Assembly: GCA_002633005.1 (NCBI GenBank) | Contig: NMRA01000101.1 | Coordinates: 261,766-325,765, forward strand | DNA length: 64,000 bases | Source: Phoronis australis | Taxonomy: Eukaryota > Phoronida > Phoronidae | Direction: 5' to 3' | Shown here: positions 13,401 to 23,613 of the stretch, in pieces | Layout: every line of letters starts with the position of its first letter | Position numbering within the stretch: position 1 is the stretch's first letter | Notes under the pieces: generated by a model | What the model was told of the DNA's origin: nothing | The model's input: only the letters and a program-made list of their open reading frames with translations | Databases searched by the model: none | Program-made: the position numbers and the translations under genes

Positions 13401-16400
13401 GTGAACTTTCTGCAAAAAGTTAAACATTTTCTTTACATGTTCATCACGACTTCAACAAAACCAAATATCGTGGGAAGCCAAGATTTACAACAAACACATG
13501 TGCAACATTACAAAATATAGCACTTCAGAACATGCTATGTAGTAAAACCTTATCAACCATTTAAACCTACAATCAATTGTGCGCAATATGGTCACTACTT
13601 ACATTAATACTAAAGTTAAGCCTCAAGTAAACACAAAAGTGCATCTGACACCAATGGGTCAGGCCAATACCTGTTTTTGTGCATCATATACTCACTTCAG
13701 TTTGACAGCGTACAGACAGATACACACTATGTCTTTATGCACAATATACTCACTTCAGTTTGACAGCATACAGACGGATGCACACTTCAGTAGAGTTCTC
13801 CTCAGCTGCATCAGCTTGAGGTCGCAAGTCAGGGACAAGGTCTTCTTCAACACTGTTGAACACTTCTGCACAAGAAAAGAACACGCAGTATGCAAAAACA
13901 AACAAGATCAAAGTTTCCACACAAGTAGTCATTATGGTTACATGAAAGTTGACGAGCAAGCAAAAATTGTCACAAAACCAATGTATGACCAGAAAATGTA
14001 ATGATCAAGAGAAAAGCGTTGACAAGATTGCACGTTCTGGTGTTTAATTGAAATTGAAAAAGAAATTCTTAACTTGAAAACAAACAAATTATTGAATTCC
14101 CAGTCTCATACGCACATTACAAAATACAAGACTTGGAAATGTTCATTTACTACCCTGAGATTAAATACACATTTCATTTCCTTAGTATTAGATGACAATA
14201 TGAACAGCTAGAAAACAAAAGGTGAAAATCCTAGCAGTTACCAGTGTTAACGTCATCATCGTCCTCATTCTCCGGCTTACGGAACACTTTAGTGCCTGCA
14301 TCAATGACCGCGATACTAATGCACGGCGCAGCAAGCACAAACTCTGACACACTGCTCACATGAGCCGTGCTGCCTTGAATGTCTTGATGAATGTGAAGGG
14401 CATAAATCACCTGCAAAGACAAGGATCTGATTACTGATATGGATTACTCATTGTCTTTAGAATATTTAGCAACGAAACAACTTCGACCCTGACTCCCAAC
14501 TAACCTTCATGCGAGTCATAATAACTTTCGACTCTTGACTGTTCGCAACTTTTGAACAGTTGATACCGCAAATGCTATCTTTATCAATACAAAGATTCAG
14601 GGTATTTGTTTTCGATAGTATTATAAACAAAAACAAGAATTGGCCAGTGCCCTAATTCAGCAGCCACAAACACTACATAATGCTCTTAAAAGTAGGTTGA
14701 GAACTTACAACACAACATTGACCAAACGGCAAGTGATACTTGAAACTAGAGTACAGACTCAGTTCAGGGGAAGTAGACGTAATGGAAAACATCAATAAAA
14801 ACTAATCTTACAGTGTCCACAAAATGTGTTCAACTTGGCACATTACCTGCCGCTTGATGTCAGTGAGAATCAGATATCGTGCACTGAGATCGACCCGTGC
14901 CTGCAGCATAGGTTCCGCAGTGGAATCTCCAAGAGTGCTGACCCTGAAATAAATGACAGACAAACCTGTGAGATCAAACGTTGGAATTAATTTGCATTTG
15001 ATGGCAAGGGACAGAGGGCATGGGTTTATACTACACGACTCAAACAATAAGTATTAAAGATAACTAAAAGAGTAAATGGAAACAAATGAATGTACAACAA
15101 ATATTCAGGAAAAGCAATACAATTCGCGAATGATTCACCAATGAGTATTCTTCATCTATCACCAATCCACAATGTGTGCTGCCATTATCTTCACTAGCCA
15201 TGTCGTTCTATTGCACACAAAGGATGCAGCTAACTCATTAACACATCATGATGACCCACCTGACAGTCTGTAGACATGTCCAAGACTCACAACTCCACAC
15301 CTTCAGTTCAGTGTTATGACAGGCACCTGTTATCGCATACTTCCAGAACTGAAGCCTACAAGACAATGACCAATTATACTTCTCAGTTGAGAAGCAGTCA
15401 CAAAGCGAGGAAAAACGTAGAAGTTGGCCATATTCCAGGACTCATTGGTAACAAGCCAATACTTTGGCAACAGCGCTCCTTGAGATTAAAAGCCATTAAA
15501 AGTTTGACGAATAAATCAAAATTTTGAGCAGTACTTGACACCAGAATTCTAAACTTTCCTGCAACAGCAAGTGTTATAAAAACTCAGGGCAGGCACGAGT
15601 ACTGTACATGTAGAAACCTGATGAAATACCCTCCTGCATAGAGTCATGCCCTTTCGTTAACAGCTCAAGTCAAAAGTGCAACATAACTTAAGTTCAAACA
15701 GTTTACCAGGAACAACTTACTCTGGATTAGGATGTTTGTGGTCATCCAAGAAGAACATACAGGACAGTGGCTTGCCATCATGGGGTTTCCACTGATGAAG
15801 GCAGCTACAATGGAGTGTGTCTTTGATAAATAAGGAAGCAACTTTCATACAGTTTTAGGTCATACGCATAGTCACACAATAGTTTACTAGCAAGGATTCA
15901 CCCAAACCTTAATACAAGCCTTATGAGCCTGACAAATAACTGTTCACATATTGTAAAATATTAATTATGTTACATACTCCCCTACGTAAACTTCACCAGC
16001 TGAAAGGATAGAGCTAAATAATTGAAATAAGGTTAAAACATAACTATCGGTAGGTTTTGATATTTCCCTTTCATAAATACACGCAGACAAGCAGTTTTGC
16101 TCAGATATAATACTAGTACAGTACAAGACAAAAGTAATGAGACCAAAAAAAAAAGTTTTGCTGTTGTGACAGCAAACTAACTCAACTATTAACAGCAGAA
16201 ACGTAATAACTATCAAGGTGGCAAAATTCTAATTCTAAAATGGTTTAATCACCTAACTTTCCTATTACTTTCCTTTCATTCTCTGAAGTCATGAGGTACG
16301 ACTACTCTGAAGATGAGTTTGGCTTCTACCTTACCATCATGATGGGGGAATGCCAGTTCATTTGTCTGAATACTTTTGGATTGTACTGTAGGTTTGTACA

Positions 16401-19400
16401 ATTCTTGGGCAACCTACATGCTTTTGTAATATTAAGCACTGAAACCAATTTGCATCAACAGAGACGCATTTGTTGCCATTTGACATGTAACATGGCTGTA
16501 TCCTGCAAACTTTGTGAAACCACACTGAGCTCATACATGGTCTAGACCACAAGACTGAAATGAACGTAGCATCACGGTCTTTATGGTCACATGACAACTC
16601 ACCGTGGCGTGGCTTTGTCCTGCATATAGACCTGGAAAAACTTCACCTCTCCGTCAAGACTGGCCGTGGCAAGGGCAGTGCCATCTGGTGAGAAGGCAGC
16701 AGCAACGATTGGCTAAACAGGAAAGACAGTAGCTCAGTCACGCTAGATTTATCAAAGGTGAATCAAAAAGACTCGCTTAGATTAATTGACATTAGTGTCA
16801 GACCATTCTTGCCACAATCAATGCACATCATGTTGCTCTACTATTTTTGGAACGCATATACGGATGTATGGGGGTTAAGTCCATGGTTCACCGCAGGGGA
16901 AAAGTGCCCATGTCTTACGGGAGGAGATTTTTTGGTTGACTGGGGGGAAACTCCCTGTTCAAGACTACTCTCCCCTTCTTGGCCTGGTCCTTGTGTATGG
17001 ATTCATCTATTCGCATAGGCCAATGCCTACCTGCGCACCTACATAAAAGTTTGCTTATGAATGAAGCATAATAAATTATTTAGTTGTGTCATCAAGAAAC
17101 CTTATGTTATGGTTTGCTGGTCTTGGGGTTGTGTATCTGTTCAAGCCAGCCTATTCGCCATGTGTGGGACTTTGAACACAAAGAAAACCAACACAACTCT
17201 GGTCTTATTGCCTCATACCTTAGTGTGACTGTCCACCTGCAGTAGACCTGTGTCGATGTCCTCGTTGCTATGGGGACCAGCACCATACTCCCGAGTTACC
17301 ATGTCTATATTCCACATTTCTGCCTGTAACAATTAAGACGACAATGAACAACACAGAAGACATCACTACACATCACAGTGCATTTCTGATGTGTGTTTAA
17401 AAGGACAGTACCCTATTACACACCACAGTGCATTCTTGATATGTGTTAAGGTTATGCTGGACTCTCATAAAATTACCACATTTGGCAAACTTCGGAACAT
17501 CATATCTCAGAATAGGCCGATTGGATTCATACAGAATTTTCAGATACCCTGTTTTATGCATTGTTCACAAAATGCTGTCAAGAATTGCTTTTAGGCATTT
17601 CAACTTTTGCAGGAGGGGCTATGAAAATTAAGATTTTTATCATTTTTATGAAAAAACTCAGAAGTTACATAAAACGAAAGCGAACTGATTATTTAGAAAA
17701 CTGTAACAGCATTTTTGAGATTTAACCTTGAACATTTATATCAAGAGAAACTTGGGGATGTTATTGATACCATTCTTTCGCTGTGAATGTACCTGAGTTT
17801 TTTTTGCTAAACTTTAATAAAACGACATAGTCACGTGAACCAAATAATGGCAGATTGGAATAATGTAAAAAATCAAATTCAATTCTACTTTCAGGAAATA
17901 TATACTTTCACTGACTTAAATCTACAGGTATTATGTAGATTTTGGTTAAATACACAAACAAGTAGATAAGGTCTTACAGAACTTTAAAACCCATTGTACC
18001 TTACTAAACATCACACACTGCACAAGAAACAGTAATTTACAAAATGCATAAAGAACAGTGCAAAACTTATTAAATGATCACAGCTGATTACTAAACTAGT
18101 GTACGGATGATTTATTTTACAAAATTTGTCTTCCTTTGAGTGATGCTCTGATTACGCAGTCTTGAAACCTTTTTGAAAAAAGTTGTAGTCTAAAAAGCAA
18201 TAATTAAATCAGAAGTGAATGATTTTCTTACTTTTTCTTCATGTGTCAGCACCAGAAGTTTGCTGACATTCTCAGATGGATCATCCTCGCCCTCGTCAGA
18301 TGAGTCAGGAATATATGGACACCAGACAATACGATGGTAGTCACTGGGGGTGCCACTGTCTGAGTGATTTACTTGAAGAAGTAGTGTGGCACTGCAAAAA
18401 CCAACGGAATCTAACAATCATTCTCACAAAGAGTATGCAATTTTTAAGTATATTCGGTTTTGCCCAGTTCTCAACTGGACAGTATTTTTCTACAATTTAC
18501 GGTTAAACTGAGAGCTTAAACAACAGCATTATTTACTAAATTAATTTCAGCGTAGTTCAGCAAAATACCGAGATATCTTAACATGCCTCAGCTTCATTTT
18601 AGCAAACTCTCCAACTAGCTTACAAACAGCATAGATAGCAAAATCAGAGTATTCAGTAATGCGCTTACTTAAGACTCAGAGCTTTATCACCAAGGCCAAC
18701 TATACAGGTTCATTGTTAACTTCATATCAACTGAATTGCAGATCTTAAATGACAACAGAGAATTTTTTGTGACTTTCTTATCTTCATATGAACACACAAG
18801 TTGATTTACATCTTGTGCATTATTTCAAATCGTGTGATTCTTACATTTTGTTAGCAGGCCTTACATTGTACAGGAAAAAAATATGAATTACCTCTCCTGG
18901 AGCTTACTTGAGACCAGGCGCTTATTGAACAATGTTTCTACTGGTAGCCTTTTTGGAGACCAGGTGCTTATTTAACCAATTGAATGTTTTACCAGTACCT
19001 TATTGGAGACCAGGCACCTATTTAACAATGTTTTTACATGTAGCTTATTGGAGACCAGGCACTTATTTAACAATGTTTTTACAGGTGGGTTATTGGAGAC
19101 CAGCGCTTACCACAGGACTGGCACAAACACTTCACATTTCGGTATACGCATACACCAACTTACATCACAATATCAATAACTTCAGGAGATAAAAACAACT
19201 GGGATCCTATTCAACAACATTCTCATGGCTGTACGTACAGTATTTCCTCATTTTCATCTTCAGTGATCTCATGTACAAATAGATTCCCTCTCTCATCCGT
19301 GGCAGCCAACACTAGTGTATCTAGGTGAGCGAAGGCAAGGTCAGTCACGCGGCCCGAGTAGCCCTTCAGCAGTGACCGCTTGGCCGTCCTACGGTTGACC

Positions 19401-22400
19401 AGTCGAATGCATCCGCCCGTGCGGCCTATGAAAACGAGGAAAATGAAAAACATCAAGGAAAATCAGATTACAAAATACTTTTTTCAGGCAGGATAATTAA
19501 TAACACCCTAGAATTTAAATGTAGTTTACAAAATAGGGACCATTTTATCCGGAGTGTGAACAGTACACTTTGCTTTTTGAATCTGCGAACAAACGAAGCC
19601 ATAGATTGTCTTCATTGCGACATGAAAACAAATAGCCACTTTCTGGAAAATCACAGCGCTCTCTCTGTTTCAGCAATATTTACCCACAGTGCTCTGCAGT
19701 TGTCCCACAGTTGCACACTGCTGCTACGCTAATCACTGCCTCACATCAAGATTAGTCTTGTCATTCTGGACCCAACAAAGTTTTACTGTTCCGGGCTCAA
19801 CGCTTCCCACAGCCTCAACTCGCCAAATGCAACAAAATTTCCAGGTCGCCAAATGGGAAGTGGGTTCAGCAAAAAAAGGAAACCACATAATGCAGCGGTA
19901 CCGAAGTCCTAGCCTTCACAAATGACAACCACTTTAAGAAACAGGTAAGTTTGTCTTAATGCATAGTTGCCAGCATATGGAACTATGCTAAAGTGTAAAG
20001 GTCAACATTCACACAAACACCTGAAAATGAGGTTTTTTGGTTGAAAGGAAAAATAGGGATAATCCTTTGCATGATAACGACCGATTTCCTGTTCGGCTCA
20101 TGACAAAAAGAGAAAGCAAGCGTATAATGCATGCGTTGTGATCAGATTCTGTTCGACAATTCCGAGTCGCTTAGTAATCCGTTAGTCTTGAAATAATAAC
20201 AAAAATCAGGAAACTTTGAGAAAATGAAAAGGATTCCAAAACATATCTGATACAGAAGTTAAAAAAAATGACAAAAATTTCTTCACCTGAAAAATTAACA
20301 CACGTTTAACCAAAAATTTGCGAGTTATTTTCAAATAATTTAGTGTTGTTTTTTCTGGTTATCTTCTGGGGTTTTGCAATAACATCAATGAAGCCAGACA
20401 AGTATCAATGAAACTCATTAACTTTTCTGGAAACTAACTATTAAACAAAATGTGAGAAAGTTGAACATTTAAACAGAACATAACCAACATTAATACATAC
20501 GGACACCATTTGAAAAGAAGTTGAAACCTAAAGCGACAAATATGAAAGATGACTGTAACCAAACATACTATTGTCCTGGCACATTATCATTTATAGTGGA
20601 TACTCAGCTTTGTTTAACTGCAGCACAAACTGACAGAATGACCTTCGCTTGGCAGTTGAACACACGCCAAGGAATTAGAGCGACTAGCATTTCGTTGGAA
20701 TAAAAAGCAAATCACAAGATCTTAGTAAAAAACGACTTAACATCAGTGAAAATTAAACGGAAAATCAATGATGAGGGCGTTCCAAAAAGCAGAAAACAAA
20801 ATTCACAAATACAAGGATGTTACCTTTTAGAACGTAGGCGAGGAAATCGCCACGCCTGTGTGCTGCCACCAGGTTACCAGGGTAATACCTGTGCTCCCAG
20901 TCAAAGTTAACGATGGGGGAAATCCTCACCTGAAACAGCAGGTGGAAGTAAGACAATTGGTGAAATTATCAAGTAGACAAATGTATAGCACATTAACTGT
21001 ACTGACTGAGATTTGAGTTCACTTTACATATATTTAAATTACCATGATGTCAATTTGAAGGTTGATGGCAAGACCCCCCCCCCCACTTTCAAATTCATTA
21101 CCACTGATTGACAGGCATTCGCAACTTTACAACTGCAAGTTTCATAGCCTTACGAACAAACTCGAACAGAAGACCTTGTGTAAAATTGCATACAAACCTT
21201 GTTACTACCACTAGTGGCACAGCTACTAGTGAAACTGGGCACTATCTCCACATCACGAGCAAACACACTGAAACTGTTCACCTCGTCATTACCTTGAAGA
21301 TGGCTGCAAGTTTTAACGAGATGAAAGGTTTATTATAAGTGTATAAACATTTCATAAAAAATACAACAGAAAACCTTTCCAGGAATAACTTCATTTTATT
21401 GACTTTGGCACTGCTAGCAATTGCGTGTTTAAAATTCCATGCAGATCCACCTTTGAAAATGTTTTGGTTCATCTTTGGAGTGGAGTTATTTGTTTTAGTT
21501 CTTAAATGCAGCAACACGGTGCTCCTAATTGTACACAACACAATTTGATTTGCTTAAATTTGAAGTTTGTGATTTCAGCTTGACCTATTGCTGCATGGGA
21601 CTCAAAACTCTCTCAGAAACTAAGTAGTGTAGAACAGCAGCACACCTGACTTAGGTACTAAGTAGTGTAGAACAGCAGCACACCTGACTTAGGTATTAAG
21701 TGTCACTATCACAGATGAATATTTGTTGACTTTAACCAAAGCACATCTACTTTAACATTGCAGGTGGGCTTGAATCGATTTAAAACGAGCTAAAATTATA
21801 AAAGAACGTGTGAAGTAATTCTTAAGTTATAATCTCTGCCCACTTTGGAGGTCACATACATCGTTTGTTTTGTAATGCTACTAGCAAGACTCTTCATGAC
21901 GTCATGGTATGAGTGGTTGGGTGAGGGAGGTGGCTTGCGACCAATCTCTCCACTATCATCTGAAAAATTATAAATGAACAGAGTTTAAACAAACTTGAAC
22001 AGCTACACATCTGGTGATAGCTGAGGCAAAATTGTTTCATTTTTAGTCAGTAAAACTAATGAAAAATGGAATTCGCTCCAAAAGTAAAAAAAAATGATAC
22101 CGTCACAATGTTTAACATTACAACCATGAGTTGGGCATTTGTTTATGAAAGACAAACCTGTCACACCAGTGAGGAAACTCACTAGCATTGTGCTTAATAC
22201 GTGTCCTATGATTCATTCACAGACAGTCAACTCAAACTGGCACTGTGAGCTAAAGTGTGCAGATGGTTATTTGGCTGTTGGACAATGGGGCAATCATCAA
22301 CAAGCGTGTTTGTCCACAACATTTGTGTAAAGAACTTTGGAATATCTTAATCCTTCGTCAGGTAACAATGTCACCAGGAAATCCTCACACGTGTCACAAG

Positions 22401-22619
22401 GATTTTTTTGTCAAAAGTAATTAAATGTATGAAACAAAAGTTGTTGAAAATGTGTCATCAGGTGAACCATAGCACGGTGGCTACATATATTAAGTAACCA
22501 CGTCTTTGAGGCAAGCAGATCCACTGACCTGGTTTACCAACATTGAGCATGTCTTTTAGTAGAGCTGAGGGGTCTCCACTAGCACTCACAGATGATGAGG
22601 AGTCATCGGTGCTATCCAT
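1388..22619 (-). CDS. EDC4: Enhancer of mRNA-decapping protein 4, 26 coding exons, complete
   Basis: EDC4 is the P-body scaffold that joins DCP1/DCP2 and stimulates mRNA decapping. Exons in transcript order: 22529-22619, 21860-21959, 21198-21303, 20824-20929, 19239-19425, 18232-18391, 17219-17323, 16603-16712, 15721-15804, 15260-15355, 14847-14943, 14242-14410, 13754-13865, 12982-13227, 12492-12638, 11794-11943, 10912-11190, 9988-10086, 8293-8537, 6193-6348, 5578-5693, 4866-5031, 4439-4625, 3445-3652, 2782-2945, 1388-1568. All introns are GT-AG, every phase joins, total 3867 nt, 1288 aa (the human protein is about 1400). Recognisable blocks include DWEHRYYPGNLVA, AFSPDGTALATASLDGEVKF, WTCLQTVR, KENIGKLIKSK and FGQSPCPL. 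The start is the ATG at 22619, MDSTDDSS. An acceptor-like site lies 8 nt before it (about 22627), so a non-coding first exon is likely further upstream. Family and exon chain are secure; exact edges of exons 14, 20 and 21 rest on phase. Confidence 0.96.
4156..4204. repeat. TG/CG-rich microsatellite in EDC4 intron 23
   Basis: An alternating purine-pyrimidine stretch of TG with CG interruptions, imperfect. It lies inside an intron and gives a spurious plus-strand ORF. Confidence 0.85.
5385..5545. repeat. 24-bp minisatellite just inside EDC4 intron 21
   Basis: About six copies of a 24-bp unit, starting at 5404 and repeating at 5428 and onward, beginning CCACTGCATATTACACACCA. Because 24 is a multiple of three it opens long reading frames on both strands, which I treat as artefacts. 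The array starts about 30 nt after the exon 21 donor (5577). In the sense direction each unit carries a CAGGTGGTG donor-like word. Confidence 0.9.
7375..7455. repeat. 19-bp tandem repeat, four copies
   Basis: Four near-identical copies of a 19-bp unit, CAGCTGACCTACATTTCAC, in the intron between EDC4 exons 19 and 20. Confidence 0.85.
10592..10720. repeat. 42-bp tandem repeat, three copies
   Basis: Units start at 10592, 10634 and 10676, each beginning ACATAAAGCAGACCTGG. They lie in the intron between EDC4 exons 17 and 18 and are almost identical. Confidence 0.9.
11311..11470. mobile_element. Short inverted-repeat element (MITE-like), 160 bp
   Basis: The ends form terminal inverted repeats of 18 bp with two mismatches: GGGCTCTGTTTCATGAAA at 11311-11328 against the complement of 11453-11470. 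No coding content. I could not see a clear target-site duplication. It lies in the intron between EDC4 exons 16 and 17. Confidence 0.6.
12142..12250. mobile_element. Fold-back element with 9-bp direct flanks
   Basis: Two arms of about 37 nt (12145-12182 and 12211-12249) are inverted copies, with AATAGTCTGATATAA outside and TTTTGAGAACCA inside, around a loop of about 28 nt. The element is flanked by identical CCAATGGAC at 12133-12141 and 12251-12259, which looks like a target-site duplication. A 9-bp duplication is typical of Mutator-like elements, but no transposase is present and the superfamily is inference. It lies in EDC4 intron 15. Confidence 0.7.
13680..13793 (-). repeat. Tandem duplication of the EDC4 exon 13 donor end (58-bp shift)
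   Basis: The block at 13738-13793, holding the last 40 nt of exon 13 and its donor, recurs at 13680-13735 in the intron with few differences. The copy keeps an intact donor-like site (exon edge at 13696, then GTGAGTATAT). Read-through from the true donor meets TGA at once. Confidence 0.85.
17500..17890. repeat. Dispersed repeat B, copy 1
   Basis: Shares ordered blocks with 45980-46350 in the same orientation: a TTTTATGCA..GTT...GATGCT stretch, AGGAATTGCTTTT-like text, GGGCTAT.TGAAA.TAAGA, TTTATGAAAAA, CATAAA...AAACGAAA, and a tail near GTCACGTGA. Diverged, no ORF. The ends are approximate. It lies in EDC4 intron 6, before exon 7. Confidence 0.5.
18905..19110. repeat. 45-bp tandem repeat, about four to five copies
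   Basis: Clear units start at 19000, 19045 and 19090 with TTATTGGAGACCAG; more diverged copies precede them from about 18905. It lies in the intron between EDC4 exons 5 and 6. The plus-strand reading frame over it is an artefact of the repeat. Confidence 0.85.
21619..21694. repeat. 38-bp direct duplication
   Basis: Two adjacent identical 38-bp copies starting ACTAAGTAGTGTAGAACAGC. It lies in EDC4 intron 2. Confidence 0.9.
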
Positions 22620-23369
22620 GACGCACTACAAGTAATTACAAGGAAATAAAGTTTACCAATGACAAGGTAATAAGGGATAACAATTAAAATTCATATACTT
22701 TAAATCTTTCTCTCACAAAGCATATTTATATTGTGGCAAGCCGTGTGCTGTTGAATTTAATTGCACTGCCCATTCAGTTCCTTTTGATAGCTCATAATTT
22801 CCAAGAAATTATCAAATGAAGAAAATCCAAACATGTATGTGGTGACGGTGGCCGCTATCTAAAGAAAGAGAAGAGGTGAAGACCTCTTATTCAGTGACCG
22901 GACTTGAGCTACTGCCCGTTTAAAATACAAAGGGATTAGAATAATGAGATTCCTACAGGCTACAGGAGACCATGGGGAGTATTATAGACTCTCCAGGGCG
23001 CTTTGCGTTGCCTAGCAAAATGGTAACCACAGAAGCCATTGGTCAGTGACGTTGGAATGTTTAATTAAGCATTGGTTTCTCGCCACAAGGACAACGCAAA
23101 TGCCTTGGGTCTGGGAACACACCACAAGTAGAAGTCAAAGTGCTGCAGTTTGGACTTTGGTGAATTATCTGATAATGTCCGATATGACATCACAAAGTTG
23201 TGGGATGTACCAGTCATTTAAATCATTGAATTGCTTAATGTGATTCTTCTCAATGAAAATTATAGTTAGTGAGTTTGAACAACAGTGTGGGTGTTTCTAT
23301 ACGTCTTAGAACAGCACGCAAAAACGACAAATCACAGGGTATCGGTCCCAGGCAATTTGGATTCTTGTA

Positions 23370-23613
23370 TTTTTGGAACTTCCGCTGCCGGCGAATTGTA
23401 AGTTGGAAAAAGCATCAGCTAGAGTCAAAGGGATTTATGCTACATTCCACTCAACGATATTATATCAACAACCTGAATGATTTGTTAATCCTTAATAGGA
23501 ATACTACAGCTGTCACTGGAACTCTTCTGCTACGCACTGTTCACACTTACACCGCTTCGCTAACTTTCGAAAAGCATGGCGACTTCCCGCAAAATATTGA
23601 AAGTCTCGCGAGA
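23370..23613. promoter_or_regulatory. Candidate bidirectional promoter core
   Basis: Within about 240 bp there is an ETS-like AACTTCCGC (about 23375), a YY1-like GCATGGCGAC (about 23576), an E2F-like TTCCCGC (about 23584) and TCTCGCGAGA (23604). Such clusters mark housekeeping promoters in animals. Both flanking genes are housekeeping in type. Transcription start sites were not seen directly. Confidence 0.4.
23604..23613. promoter_or_regulatory. TCTCGCGAGA palindromic promoter motif
   Basis: An exact 10-bp palindrome. In vertebrates this sequence is the core-promoter element reported for BANP and Kaiso. Use of the same factor in this organism is inference. Confidence 0.5.

Larger units (their letters stand above)
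13754..21303 (-). other. EDC4: EDC4 exons 3-13: N-terminal WD40 beta-propeller
   Basis: These exons encode about residues 64-508, the seven-bladed propeller region of the family. Visible blade motifs are LLKGYSGRVTDLAFAHLDTL (exon 5), IVWCPYIPD (exon 6), AEMWNIDMV (exon 7), SPDGTALATASLDGEVKFFQ (exon 8), CLHQWKPHDGKPLSC (exon 9), FWKYAITGACHNTELKVWSC (exon 10) and DLSARYLILTDIKRQ (exon 11). Each lines up in order with vertebrate EDC4. Exon 10 (15260-15355) is small and has no long ORF of its own; it was found from this motif and from the phase gap between exons 9 and 11. In the family this part contacts DCP1; that role is knowledge of the family, not something visible here. Confidence 0.9.

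Noticed and set aside
23004-23022. RFX X-box-like word GTTGCCTAGCAA
   Set aside because: The right half-site departs from the consensus and one such word is expected by chance.
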